Positions 16,089 through 24,233 of a DNA stretch of 64,000 nucleotides are shown one piece after another. Position 1 is the first letter of the stretch; each line of letters opens with the position of its first letter. Below the pieces are notes generated by a model. That model saw only the letters and a program-made list of their open reading frames with translations. It was not told the DNA's origin and did not search any database. The stretch is from AP-16 sp046727735 (GTDB lineage: Bacteria > Pseudomonadota > Alphaproteobacteria > Rhizobiales > Xanthobacteraceae): NCBI GenBank assembly GCA_046727735.1, contig JBKPDF010000045.1, forward strand, positions 13,551 through 77,550, given 5' to 3'. The position numbers and the translations under genes are program-made.

Positions 16089-17909
16089 TCACGCCGCCCT
16101 GGCGACGCGCACGCCCGCGCCCTCGAGCAGCATCACCTTGTTGAGCAGCTTGACGCAGGCGTAGACCGCCTCGATCGCCGGAGCCGGCGTCTCGGTCAGC
16201 CGCGCCATTTCCAGCACCGAGCCGATCAGTGCCTCGGTCTCCAGCGAACGGCCGGCCTCGACGTCCTGCAGCATCGAGGTCTTGTGCGCGCCGACGCTCT
16301 CCGCCCCGGCGATGCGCTTCTCGATGCTGACCCGGAACGTCACGCCGAGTTTTTGCGCGATCGCCTGCGCCTCCTCCATCATCTTGGCGGCAAGGTGCCG
16401 CGTCTCCGGGAACTGGCAGATGTCGACGAGCGTCGCGTGGGTAAGCGCGCTGATCGGGTTGAAGGAGAGGTTGCCCCACGCTTTGAGCCAGATCTCCGAG
16501 CGGATGTCCTTGAGTACCCGCGACTGCAGCCCGGCCTTGACGAACACGTCGTGCAGTAGCTTGGCGCGCTCGGTGTCCCGTCCGTCGAGCTCGCCGATCG
16601 GGAAGCGGTCGCCCTCCACGTGATGAATCACGCCGGGCGCGGTGACGGCCGCGGCCGGGTAGACCACGCAGCCGAGGATGCGGTTGGCGTCGATCTTGCG
16701 CGTGAGAATGCCGGTCGGATCGAGGCTCTGCAGCTTCTTGTTGTCGTACTTGCCGCCGAGCTTTTGGAAATACCACCACGGCAGCCCGTTCTGCACCGTC
16801 ATGATCACGGTGTCGGGGCCGGTGAGCGCGTCGATGTCCCGCGCGGCTTCTTCGAGATAATGCGCCTTGACGGCGAGGATCACGAGATCCTGCTTGCCCG
16901 CCTCCGCCGCCTTGTCGACCGCCTTGACCTTCGCGACTTCGACCTTGCCGTCGTGCCATTCGAGCTTCAGCCCGTTCTGCTTGATTGCGGCGAGATGCGG
17001 CCCGAGGTCGATCACGGTGACCGCATTGCCGGCGAGCGCGAGCTTCGCGGCGACGAGCCCGCCGATCGCGCCGGCGCCGACGACGCACACTCGGATCGGC
17101 TGCGGCGGCGCGCCGAGCAGATAGGGGCTCGGCAGCTCCTGGTCGAAGCGGTTACTCAGCCTGCCGACGCCGTCGATTACGATCTCGATGACGTTACTCG
17201 CGTCCTTCATCACCCCGGCGCCGAGCGAGGTGCCGCAGGCGATGACGTCTCCGGGCATCAGCGTCATGTCGCGCGACACCATGCTGACCAGCTTGTAGGG
17301 TGGGAAGAACATGTCGCCGACCGGATAGTTCTGCCGCTCCTGGCCGTTGAGGACGGTGCGGATGCGCAGCTGCATCGGATCGATTCCGGTGGTGATCACC
17401 GGGCCGAACACGCCGAAGCTGTCGAAGCTTTTCGCGCGGACCCACTGGTCGAACGTCGGGTTCTTTTTCAGAATGTCGACCGCGGTCACGTCGTTGACGC
17501 AGGTGTAACCGAAGACGTAATCGGGCGCCTCGGCTTCGCTCACCATCGAGCATTTCTTGCCGATGACGACGCCGAGTTCGCCTTCATAGATGACCTTGCC
17601 GTCGTAGGATTTCGGACGGCGGATCGGCGCACCGTGCGGATGATAGGCGTTGGGCGCCTTGAGGAAATACAGCGGCTCGTCCGGCACCTTGAAATCGTTC
17701 TTGGCCGCAAGCTGGTGGAAATTGTTCCAGAGGCAGATCATCTTCGAGGGATCGCATGGCGTTGCGACCCGCACGTCGGAGAGCCGCACCTTCTCGCCTG
17801 TGGCCGAGGCACCGGCGAACATGTCGCCCCGGTGGACGGATACGAGGTCGTCCTCGAGCGTGCCGAACTCGAGCTTGCCGTTGCGCTCGAACCGGATCCA
17901 CTGAGCCAT
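16089..17909 (-). CDS. Fusion of fumarylacetoacetate hydrolase family domain and 2-dehydropantoate 2-reductase (KPR) domain
   Basis: 606 residues. Residues 1-255 are a complete FAH-family domain with metal ligands in YEGELGVVIGKKC (Glu109, Glu111) and VNDVTAVD (Asp near 140). After a short Pro-rich linker (SPYLLGAPPQP), residues 272-606 form an ApbA/PanE-like reductase: VVGAGAIGG binds NADP, ILAVKAHYL carries the candidate catalytic Lys, and NPISALTHATL is the C-domain signature. The start ATG at 17909 has GGGAGG upstream; an in-frame start 45 nt earlier lacks one. FAH domains split or decarboxylate beta-keto acids and the reductase domain reduces a 2-keto acid, so the fusion could catalyse successive steps on one substrate (inference). 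It is not likely to be the main pantothenate enzyme. Confidence 0.88.
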   Translation of the reverse strand: MAQWIRFERNGKLEFGTLEDDLVSVHRGDMFAGASATGEKVRLSDVRVATPCDPSKMICLWNNFHQLAAKNDFKVPDEPLYFLKAPNAYHPHGAPIRRPKSYDGKVIYEGELGVVIGKKCSMVSEAEAPDYVFGYTCVNDVTAVDILKKNPTFDQWVRAKSFDSFGVFGPVITTGIDPMQLRIRTVLNGQERQNYPVGDMFFPPYKLVSMVSRDMTLMPGDVIACGTSLGAGVMKDASNVIEIVIDGVGRLSNRFDQELPSPYLLGAPPQPIRVCVVGAGAIGGLVAAKLALAGNAVTVIDLGPHLAAIKQNGLKLEWHDGKVEVAKVKAVDKAAEAGKQDLVILAVKAHYLEEAARDIDALTGPDTVIMTVQNGLPWWYFQKLGGKYDNKKLQSLDPTGILTRKIDANRILGCVVYPAAAVTAPGVIHHVEGDRFPIGELDGRDTERAKLLHDVFVKAGLQSRVLKDIRSEIWLKAWGNLSFNPISALTHATLVDICQFPETRHLAAKMMEEAQAIAQKLGVTFRVSIEKRIAGAESVGAHKTSMLQDVEAGRSLETEALIGSVLEMARLTETPAPAIEAVYACVKLLNKVMLLEGAGVRVARAA

Positions 17910-18061
17910 CGATTCCTCCCGCTTTGCGTTTCTTGACCCCGGCCCACGCGGCACCGCTACAGGTGCGGCGACCGGGCGCCCGGCGGGCTAGTGCCCAACC
18001 GCCAGAGCCCTGCGCGAATTGTGGCGGATGATGCGCCGTTACGGCTTTTGCGACAAGCGAG

Positions 18062-18087
18062 GGAACCCGGGACGCGCGCAAGCGGTT
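18062..18087 (+). promoter_or_regulatory. Weak EcfG-like promoter match
   Basis: GGAAC at 18062-18066, a 17-nt spacer, then GGTT at 18084-18087, against the general-stress consensus GGAAC-N16/17-CGTT. The -10 has one mismatch. It is 35 bp upstream of a secreted low-complexity protein gene, the type of gene often under EcfG control. Could be chance. Confidence 0.3.
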
Positions 18088-18122
18088 GATGGCCTATCCT
18101 AGGTTCACAGGGAGCGTCAGCC

Positions 18123-18611
18123 ATGTACAAGGCACTGGGTTTCGCCGGCGCAATGCTCGTCGGCGCGTTCTGCGCGGGCGGCGCAACGGGCGACGCCTAT
18201 GCGGCCGACTTCGGCTATGGCTATGGTTATGGCTATGCGCCGGCCTATGCGGCCCCGGCACCCGCCTACGCGGCGCCCGCTCCGTCGGTCACCGTGATCA
18301 TCAATCCGCCGGCCGCGACCTACGCGGCCCCCGCCGCCCCCGCATACGCTTATACGTCTCCGAGTTATGCAGCTCCGGGCTATTACGAGGCGCGGCCGGT
18401 GCCGCCCGCGCCGATTCCCACCCCGGGCTATGCCTATGTGGCGCCGGCGCCGAGCTACGCCGCGCCGGTTTATGCGGACGAGACCGAATACATCGAACCC
18501 GGCTATGCCTATGCGCCGACCAGGACGATCGTGACGCCGGGTTACGCCTCGGCCGCGACCCGCACGTGCTGGCGCGACAGTTTTGGGGTCCGTCACTGCC
18601 GTTGGCGGTAA
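18123..18611 (+). CDS. Secreted Ala/Pro/Tyr-rich low-complexity protein
   Basis: 162 residues with a signal peptide (FAGAMLVGAFCAGGATGDAYA, cleavage near AYA-AD). The mature part is built from GYGYGYGYAPAYAAPAPAYA-like repeats and ends in a compact tail with two Cys: TCWRDSFGVRHCRWR. Such proteins are common in Bradyrhizobiaceae and probably sit in the periplasm or cell surface; no function is known. The CW...C-W tail is the most conserved-looking part. A bidirectional terminator follows. Confidence 0.75.
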   Translation: MYKALGFAGAMLVGAFCAGGATGDAYAADFGYGYGYGYAPAYAAPAPAYAAPAPSVTVIINPPAATYAAPAAPAYAYTSPSYAAPGYYEARPVPPAPIPTPGYAYVAPAPSYAAPVYADETEYIEPGYAYAPTRTIVTPGYASAATRTCWRDSFGVRHCRWR

Positions 18612-18638
18612 TCGTAGCCATCTCGATCCCAACAAATG

Positions 18639-18666
18639 AAATGGCCCCGATCTCGGGGCCATTTCC
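18639..18666. terminator. Bidirectional rho-independent terminator
   Basis: AAATGGCCCCGA-TCTCGGGGCCATTT forms a 12-bp perfect stem with almost no loop, flanked by A-rich and T-rich ends. It sits between the convergent genes ending at 18611 (+) and 18703 (-) and can serve both. Confidence 0.8.
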
Positions 18667-18702
18667 ATTTATGACGTGCGGAATTACCGGGGGTGATGCC
18701 GG

Positions 18703-19083
18703 TCAGACGCTCTTGTTCAGGGCGTTGCGGGTCGGTTTCACCTGAGGGCGCTGCTTGAGCAGATCGGCGTAGTCCGTGACCGACTGCTGGCGCAGCGCGC
18801 TGAGCAACTCGTCAATCGTGCGCAGCAGTTTCCGATCGAACGAGCCTTCCTTCTTCAGGCCCTCGGTCAGCATTGCGCGGAAGCGTTGCTCCTGCGCGCG
18901 GCAGTTTTCGCGCAGTACCGTCGCGAATTGCCGCGGCGCCGTGCCTTTATCGAGCTCGACGGCGGTCTGCTCGGCGATGCACTGCCCGACGAGGCCGGCC
19001 GCACGGTCGAGCACGCTGCCCTCTTCCTGCGCAGTCGCTGAGGTCGCCAGACCACACGCCAACAGAATGAACGGAATGCGCAT
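18703..19083 (-). CDS. Secreted helical hypothetical protein
   Basis: 126 residues with a clear signal peptide (MRIPFILLACGLATSATA, cleavage before QEEG). The mature part is predicted mostly helical, with two Cys (GQCIAEQ and ENCRAQ) likely bridging the helices. I do not recognise the family. It is convergent with the Tyr-rich secreted protein gene and single-gene by spacing. Confidence 0.7.
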   Translation of the reverse strand: MRIPFILLACGLATSATAQEEGSVLDRAAGLVGQCIAEQTAVELDKGTAPRQFATVLRENCRAQEQRFRAMLTEGLKKEGSFDRKLLRTIDELLSALRQQSVTDYADLLKQRPQVKPTRNALNKSV

Positions 19084-19199
19084 ATCAGCTTCCCCGATTG
19101 TTGGCCGTACCCGGGCTTTAAGACGGCAATTCGGGCGGACGATTTTGGTTCCCGGCCTCCGATGTTTTTTCTTTCGCCCGGCCCCACGCCGAGCTGCGC

Positions 19200-19595
19200 C
19201 TATGGTTTGGACGATTTGGGCGGAAGCGACTGAACTTGATGGAGAATGTCCCGGCTCCGGCGCACGCGCGCGCCCCAGGCGCGGTCGAACTCGGCGATGA
19301 GCCCTCGCATGCCGTCGGAGCGCAGCACCGCCTGGGCGGCCTCAACGTCCGCAAATTGATAGAACGCATAGTGCACGGACGGGTCCGTCTCGCTCCAGCA
19401 TCGCCAGGCGCCCACGGCCTGAAAAACCCGAACGGCGTCCGGCAGGTGCTCGGATTGGTACCAGCGATCGAACGCCGGCCGATCCGCCGCATCGGCGAGC
19501 TCCGCACGCACCATCAGCAGGGCCGTTCCCAATCGGCTTCTCCTTTCGGCGACGACGATAGGACGCGACGATGCCGGCGCATTGCGCTCGGTCAA
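19200..19595 (-). CDS. EthD/dimeric alpha-beta-barrel-like small protein
   Basis: 131 residues. The segment LLMVRAELADAADRPAFDRW, then YQSEHLPDAVRVFQAVGAWRCW, then HYAFYQFADVEAAQAVL is the pattern of DUF4286/EthD-type ferredoxin-like barrel proteins. Some members degrade or bind small aromatic compounds, but most are uncharacterised. The true start may be the ATG within ALLMVRAEL's upstream region; the first 20 residues look less conserved. No operon partner. Confidence 0.7.
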   Translation of the reverse strand: MTERNAPASSRPIVVAERRSRLGTALLMVRAELADAADRPAFDRWYQSEHLPDAVRVFQAVGAWRCWSETDPSVHYAFYQFADVEAAQAVLRSDGMRGLIAEFDRAWGARVRRSRDILHQVQSLPPKSSKP

Positions 19596-19670
19596 GCGCG
19601 GACAGCCAGGCGCGGCTGCTCACGGCCGCTGTAGATGAGGTTGCGCGTGCAAATCATCGATCGAGCTAAT

Positions 19671-19697
19671 GAAAAGGGCGGGCAAATCGCCCGCCCT
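19671..19697 (-). terminator. Rho-independent terminator for the Gly/Tyr-rich protein gene
   Basis: AGGGCGGGC (19675-19683), a 5-nt loop and GCCCGCCCT (19689-19697) make a 9-bp perfect stem; on the minus strand it is followed by TTTT. It lies 20 nt after the stop of the gene ending at 19718. Confidence 0.8.
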
Positions 19698-19717
19698 CTC
19701 GGCTCGATCCGGCGGAT

Positions 19718-20575
19718 CTATTTGCTGGCCGCGCCGGTACTGGTTCTCACATTGGCACCGCCCGACACCCCGGTCTGAGTCGTCATCCCGGGCGTGGCAG
19801 CCATGCCACTTCTTTGGACCCGCGCACCGCGGGGCCGCGAAGTGGTTACGCCGACATTGGTCTGGGTCGCGGTCACGCCGAAGCCGGTTCCGCCCCAGCC
19901 GCCCCAAGACGCGTAGCCGGGACCCCAGCCCCAATCCGGACCCCAGCCCCAGCCCGCATAGCCGGCCGGATAGCCGTAGCCGCCCCAAGCAACGCCGGGG
20001 CCGCCGCAGGTGCAACCGGGATAGCCGGCCGCAAAGCCAGAGCCTGCATAACCCGGATAACCATACCCGGCCGCATAGCCGAAGCCGGGCGAGCCGTATC
20101 CGTAACCATAACCGTAGCCGGTGTCGAAGCCGGCATTGACGCCGACACCGACCGAGCCGGTCGCGAACCTGCGGTCACGGAAACGCGCTTCCCGCAGTCC
20201 GACGCTGGTTCGGGTTCGCAAGCTTTCTCGGGTGCGAAGACTGGTCTTGCTGGAGAGCTTCTTCTGGCCGGAGATGTGTCCGGTCTTGCCGCTCTTCATG
20301 CTGCTCTTCATATGGCCGGATTTCATGCTTTTCATCTGGCCGGACTTCATGCCTTCGCTCGAGGCCGCGTGCCCCATCTTGCCGCTCGTGGCGCTCTTCG
20401 TGCCTTTGGACATCTTGGCGCTTGAGCCGGTCGCTTGGGTCTGAGCCCCGGCCTGCGCATTGGCGCCGCTTGCAGCCGAGCCTTTTTCGGCCGCCCAAGA
20501 GGGCGTCGCCGCGGCGAAAGCTATCGCTCCGACGACGCCGAGCATGAGCGGAAGCTTCTTAACCGCTCTGTTCAT
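19718..20575 (-). CDS. Secreted protein with MKSG repeats and Gly/Tyr-rich tail
   Basis: 285 residues starting at ATG 20575, 3 nt after AGGAGGCGC. A signal peptide (LPLMLGVVGAIAFAAATPSWA) is followed by three zones. The first is a Ser/Lys/Met-rich zone with repeated SGxMKS units (about residues 55-95), the second an Arg-rich zone (LRTRESLRTRTSVGLREARFRDRR), and the third a Gly/Tyr/Ala-rich zone (GYGYGYGYGSPGFGYAAGYG) with one CTCGG pair of Cys. The low-complexity pattern suggests a periplasmic or surface structural protein, possibly stress-protective. It has an EcfG-type promoter and its own terminator, so it is a stand-alone stress-regulated gene. No known family recognised. Confidence 0.75.
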   Translation of the reverse strand: MNRAVKKLPLMLGVVGAIAFAAATPSWAAEKGSAASGANAQAGAQTQATGSSAKMSKGTKSATSGKMGHAASSEGMKSGQMKSMKSGHMKSSMKSGKTGHISGQKKLSSKTSLRTRESLRTRTSVGLREARFRDRRFATGSVGVGVNAGFDTGYGYGYGYGSPGFGYAAGYGYPGYAGSGFAAGYPGCTCGGPGVAWGGYGYPAGYAGWGWGPDWGWGPGYASWGGWGGTGFGVTATQTNVGVTTSRPRGARVQRSGMAATPGMTTQTGVSGGANVRTSTGAASK

Positions 20576-20626
20576 GATCGCGCCTCCTGTTCTGCGCCCC
20601 ACCATGGGGCACCCTCGCGCCACAAC

Positions 20627-20651
20627 AACGAGGCCGTTCATCCCAGGTTCC
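20627..20651 (-). promoter_or_regulatory. EcfG-type general stress promoter
   Basis: On the minus strand, GGAAC (20651-20647), exactly 16 nt, then CGTT (20630-20627), a perfect match to the alphaproteobacterial EcfG consensus. It lies about 50 bp upstream of the MKSG-repeat protein start. The rest of the 318-bp spacer up to the transglycosylase gene at 20894 shows no ORF. Confidence 0.75.
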
Positions 20652-20893
20652 TTGGAAAATGCGTGAATTGACGCGGGCTTGGCACTTTCCGGTGGACAAC
20701 GATTGCTGAACAAACGTTCAGCTTCCGGCCGGGCCAGCGGCAGCATCACGTCGCGTCCTCTGCATCCGCCTGCGGCGCTTGGCTGATTGACGCATCACGA
20801 TGATCTATGCCCCTGCGACATTGGGCGCCTTGAACCTATTTAGATGCTCCGCCATAGGCGCCGGGCCACTCTCGGGATGGCGGGAACTTCGAA

Positions 20894-22066
20894 ATGCGTA
20901 TTCTGCTTGCCGCGACAGCGGTTGCGGCTGCCCTGGTTTTTGTGCCGATCGAAGCGCGGCTCGAGCCGTCGGTGCCCACCGGGCCCGACAAGCATGCATC
21001 TTCCGAGACGACGAAAACGCAGCCTGGTGCCGGACAAGAATTCGCGTCTGCGCCCGGCGAGGCCGGCAGCCCGCAGCCGACCGCCACAGTCAGCGCGTCC
21101 GTCGATGCGATCTGTGCGACGCTCGATCGCTCGGCCACCGACAACGATCTTCCGCTCGATTTTTTCACGCGCCTGATCTGGCAGGAGAGCCGGTTCAACC
21201 CGCTGTCGGTCAGCCATGCCGGCGCGCAAGGAATTGCGCAATTCATGCCCGGCACCGCACGCCGAGTCGGACTCGCCGATGCGTTCGATCCGCTTCAGGC
21301 ACTGGCGAAATCTGCGGAATTGCTGCGCGGCTTGCGCGCGCAGTTCGGCAATCTCGGCCTCGCGGCTGCCGCCTACAACGCGGGTCCCAAGCGGATCGAC
21401 GATTGGCTGGCGAACCGCAAGCCGTTGCCGCAGGAAACGGAATCCTATGTGCGCATCATTACCGGCCGTTCCGCCCAGGAATGGACCAATACCCAGGCGC
21501 GTGATTGGGGCGTGGCGCTCGCCGTGCCTGGCCCCTGCAAACAACTCGCGAGGTCTGCGCCACGTCGAGCGCCACCGGTGATCGCGATTCGCCGGACGGA
21601 CCGCCCCGCTCGAGCGATCCTCCTCGCGCGCAAGCCGGAGCGCCCCGCGCCGGCGGTCGCGCCACAGCCGGCACCCGCAATCGTCGCAGCGCGTCAGCCG
21701 AATCGGCCGGCCTCCTCGCGCGGCGCCTTGCGCCAACCGGAGCATTCGAGGGCTGCAGTTGTCGCGGCGCGCCAGCCGGAACGTTCGACGCCCGTGGCGC
21801 ATCGGGTGGCGAGCAGCGCGAAACTAGTGCATGTCGGGCTCAACGTCGTGGCGGAAAAACATGAGAAAACTGCGGCCGCATCCAAGACCGTCATGACTGC
21901 CGCGAAGAGCACGCCCGAGCACGCGCATGCGAATGGCGCAAACAGCAGCGCACCTTCCGCTCGCGGCTCCAATGCGGACGCCTCGCACGCGCTCAAACGC
22001 GAATCCCCGGCGGCCCCCGCGCACAAGCGGCCGGTGCCGAACCAGCATGCGGCCCGGGTGACCTGA
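20894..22066 (+). CDS. Lytic transglycosylase (SLT domain) with long basic low-complexity C-terminus
   Basis: 390 residues. A signal sequence (ILLAATAVAAALVFVPIEA) is followed by a linker and an SLT domain at about 75-190. Its catalytic Glu is in IWQESRFNPLSVSHAGAQG, followed by GIAQFMPGTARRVG and LAAAAYNAGPKRIDDW. The last 190 residues are Arg/Pro/Ala-rich with recurring ARxPER/ARQPNR units, probably a cell-wall-binding tail. It cleaves the MurNAc-GlcNAc bond in the periplasm. The tail is unusual in length compared with typical 200-300-residue relatives. Confidence 0.85.
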   Translation: MRILLAATAVAAALVFVPIEARLEPSVPTGPDKHASSETTKTQPGAGQEFASAPGEAGSPQPTATVSASVDAICATLDRSATDNDLPLDFFTRLIWQESRFNPLSVSHAGAQGIAQFMPGTARRVGLADAFDPLQALAKSAELLRGLRAQFGNLGLAAAAYNAGPKRIDDWLANRKPLPQETESYVRIITGRSAQEWTNTQARDWGVALAVPGPCKQLARSAPRRAPPVIAIRRTDRPARAILLARKPERPAPAVAPQPAPAIVAARQPNRPASSRGALRQPEHSRAAVVAARQPERSTPVAHRVASSAKLVHVGLNVVAEKHEKTAAASKTVMTAAKSTPEHAHANGANSSAPSARGSNADASHALKRESPAAPAHKRPVPNQHAARVT

Positions 22067-22364
22067 ACGGCATTCGCCCCCACGCTCGGCGGGTGCGCGA
22101 CTTCGAGCTGATTCGTCCTCGGGGCGCTGATTCAGCATCGGAAATTCTCCGTCGCGAGCGGATCGCGTTCGCGCGCGCATCACCGATTCCAGCCGCGGGC
22201 GCTCCAAATACCCGGACAACGAAACATCCTCATAAACTGCTTGATGCTTTCGCCTGGATCGCCCATGGATGGCGGGCAGCCGACAGGCGTCCAGGCGCGC
22301 GCGAGCACAAACACGGCCGATCGCGGATCGATGGGCGTGGACGCGCGGCGTCAAGGAGCGCGTC
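22067..22364. other. Intergenic stretch, no gene seen
   Basis: 298 bp between the transglycosylase and the DHFR-like gene. Open frames here are short extensions of the neighbours. Only the 30 bp before 22365 show a possible ribosome site (CAAGGAG). No convincing palindrome. Confidence 0.45.
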
Positions 22365-22760
22365 ATGTCCTATATTCGTGCGATGTGTGCGATCGGGCAG
22401 CGCGGACAACTCGGGCTGCGCGGTGTGCTGCCTTGGGAGGGCGCGAAAGACCCGGAATACGTCGCGGACGTGCAGCGCTTCTGGGACATGACGCGCGGCC
22501 ACGTCATTCTCATGGGCCCTCGAACCAAAAGCTCGGTGCCTCCATTCGCCTATGCCGAGCGCACCATCGTCGAGATCCGCTCTTCGCTCGCGCCCGAAGC
22601 GGCGATCGCCAAGTACCCGGATCGGGTGATCTTCATCGGCGGCGGTCCCGCGATATTCGCCGCTTATGCGCGGTTCGTCCAGCATTGGGACATCACGCGC
22701 TTGCCCTATGACGGCGAGGCCGACCGCTGGTTCGATCCGCAATGGCTCACCGCCGCCTGA
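22365..22760 (+). CDS. Dihydrofolate reductase-like protein, short
   Basis: 131 residues starting after CAAGGAGCGTC. It aligns over the DHFR core: RAMCAIGQRGQLGLRGVLPW, then RFWDMTRGHVILMGPRTKSS, VIFIGGGPAIFAAY and an ending at the DxxF-like segment. The Asp/Glu that protonates folate would fall in the AKDPEYVADV region and is not obvious. Compared with about 160-residue FolA it lacks the final two strands. It may be a specialised reductase rather than the housekeeping enzyme. It stands 100 bp upstream of a Liv-type operon with no clear link. Confidence 0.72.
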   Translation: MSYIRAMCAIGQRGQLGLRGVLPWEGAKDPEYVADVQRFWDMTRGHVILMGPRTKSSVPPFAYAERTIVEIRSSLAPEAAIAKYPDRVIFIGGGPAIFAAYARFVQHWDITRLPYDGEADRWFDPQWLTAA

Positions 22761-22860
22761 CAAGGAATGTGCACGGCATCATCGGCAACGACGACACATC
22801 CGGGTTTTGGCAACGCTCACCGTGTCGTTTAAGATCGCGGGAGCGAGAGGGAGGAAATCG

Positions 22861-24027
22861 ATGGCCGAACGAAACGGGATGCGCCTCGTTGCAGCGGGTC
22901 TGGTGCTTGCGGCGCTCACGCTCGGCGCCGAAGCCAAGGACAAGGTCAAGGTCGGGTTCATCGGCCCGCTCACCGGCGGGGTTTCCGTCAACGGCATTGG
23001 CGGGCGCAACTCGGCAGATCTCGTGGTGCGGCTGCGCAACGCCGACGCCAAGACGAAATACGAATACGAGCTCGTCGTGCTCGACGACGAATGCAAGCCG
23101 AACGTCGCCGTCCAGCAAGCCACCAAGATGGCGGCGGACAAGGAAATCATCGCAGCGGCGACCCATTATTGCTCGTCCACCGCCATTGCCACGGTCGACA
23201 CCTATCACAAATTCGGGCTGCCGGTCGTGGTGTGGGGCGCGGTGCTGCCGGACATCACCTACCGCAACAAATATCCCGAGATCCACCGCGTCAACGGGAC
23301 GATGATCAACCAGAATCAGACCAATGCCGAGCTGTTGACCGGCCTCGGCTACAAGACCTTCGCGGTCATCCACGACACCACGGACTACGGCAAGGGCCAC
23401 AATCAATATTTCAGCGAGGCGCTCGCCAAGCGCGGCGGAAAGATTCTCGGCACCTTCGGGGTCACGGCCGATCAGCAGGACTTCACCGCCGAGCTGACGC
23501 AGATCAAATCGCTCTCGCCCGAGGTCATCTATTTCGGCGGGCTGACCCCGATCGGCGTGCGCATCCGCGCGCAGATGGACAAGCTCGGAGTCAACGCGGT
23601 GTTCGACGGCACCTCGGGCATCGTCTCGGATGCCTATATCCAGGGCCTCGGACCGCTCGCGGAGAGCTCGCTCGCGTTCCGCGAAGGCGCGCCGACCGAG
23701 AAGCTTCCGGGCGGGAAATTTTTCCTGGAGCAATACGAGGCCCGGCACTACGACAATCCGCCCGAAGCCTACGGCGCATTCGCGTTCGCCGCCATGGACC
23801 TGATCGTGGACGCGATCGAGCGCGTCGGTCCGGATCGCAAGGCGGTACGCGACGCGCTCGGCGACGTCAAAGACCGCGACTCCATCGTCGGCAAGATCAC
23901 GTTCGACGACCACGGCCAGAACACCGTGCCGCTCATCACCCGCTACGTGGTCCAAGACGGCAAATGGACCTTGTGGGAGGACAGCGAGTACCCGAGCGGC
24001 AAGCGCAAGCTGCCGGGACAGAAATGA
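22861..24027 (+). CDS. Periplasmic branched-chain amino acid/amide-type binding protein (LivJ-like)
   Basis: 388 residues. The start ATG follows GAGGGAGGAAATCG. A signal peptide ends near LGAEAKDKVKVGF. The mature part shows the type-I periplasmic binding fold: KVGFIGPLTGGVSVNGIGGRN, LVVLDDECKPNVAVQQATKM, VIHDTTDYGKGHNQYF and FGVTADQQDFTAELTQIKSL. It is the first gene of a complete operon with two permeases and two ATPases. Ligands of this group range from branched-chain amino acids to amides, urea and aromatic acids, so substrate is unassigned. Confidence 0.92.
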   Translation: MAERNGMRLVAAGLVLAALTLGAEAKDKVKVGFIGPLTGGVSVNGIGGRNSADLVVRLRNADAKTKYEYELVVLDDECKPNVAVQQATKMAADKEIIAAATHYCSSTAIATVDTYHKFGLPVVVWGAVLPDITYRNKYPEIHRVNGTMINQNQTNAELLTGLGYKTFAVIHDTTDYGKGHNQYFSEALAKRGGKILGTFGVTADQQDFTAELTQIKSLSPEVIYFGGLTPIGVRIRAQMDKLGVNAVFDGTSGIVSDAYIQGLGPLAESSLAFREGAPTEKLPGGKFFLEQYEARHYDNPPEAYGAFAFAAMDLIVDAIERVGPDRKAVRDALGDVKDRDSIVGKITFDDHGQNTVPLITRYVVQDGKWTLWEDSEYPSGKRKLPGQK

Positions 24028-24080
24028 GGGGCGCGATGCCGGGCTGCGACATGAGCGACGTACCGGCGGCCGGCTCGGCC

Positions 24081-24182
24081 TGCTCCCTCTCCCATAGGGA
24101 GAGGGTGGGGTGAGGGGTTTTGCCTATTCGTTCGCTCTCGGTTCCCTCACCCCAACGCTCTCCCCCGCGGGGAGAGGGAGCT
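24081..24182. repeat. Nested GC-rich intergenic palindrome
   Basis: CTCCCTCTCCC-ata-GGGAGAGGG followed by TGGGGTGAGGG, a 25-nt spacer, then CCCTCACCCC and CTCTCCCCCGCGGGGAGAG. Both small hairpins and one large hairpin can form. It sits inside the Liv operon between the binding protein and the LivH-type gene, where it may attenuate or stabilise the transcript, as such elements often do. Related copies occur at 38150, 44930 and 60350. Confidence 0.8.
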
Positions 24183-24233
24183 GGCCGAGTTCGCGACAGC
24201 TCTTGCGAATATTCTAATCTCTGGAACTCGCGG

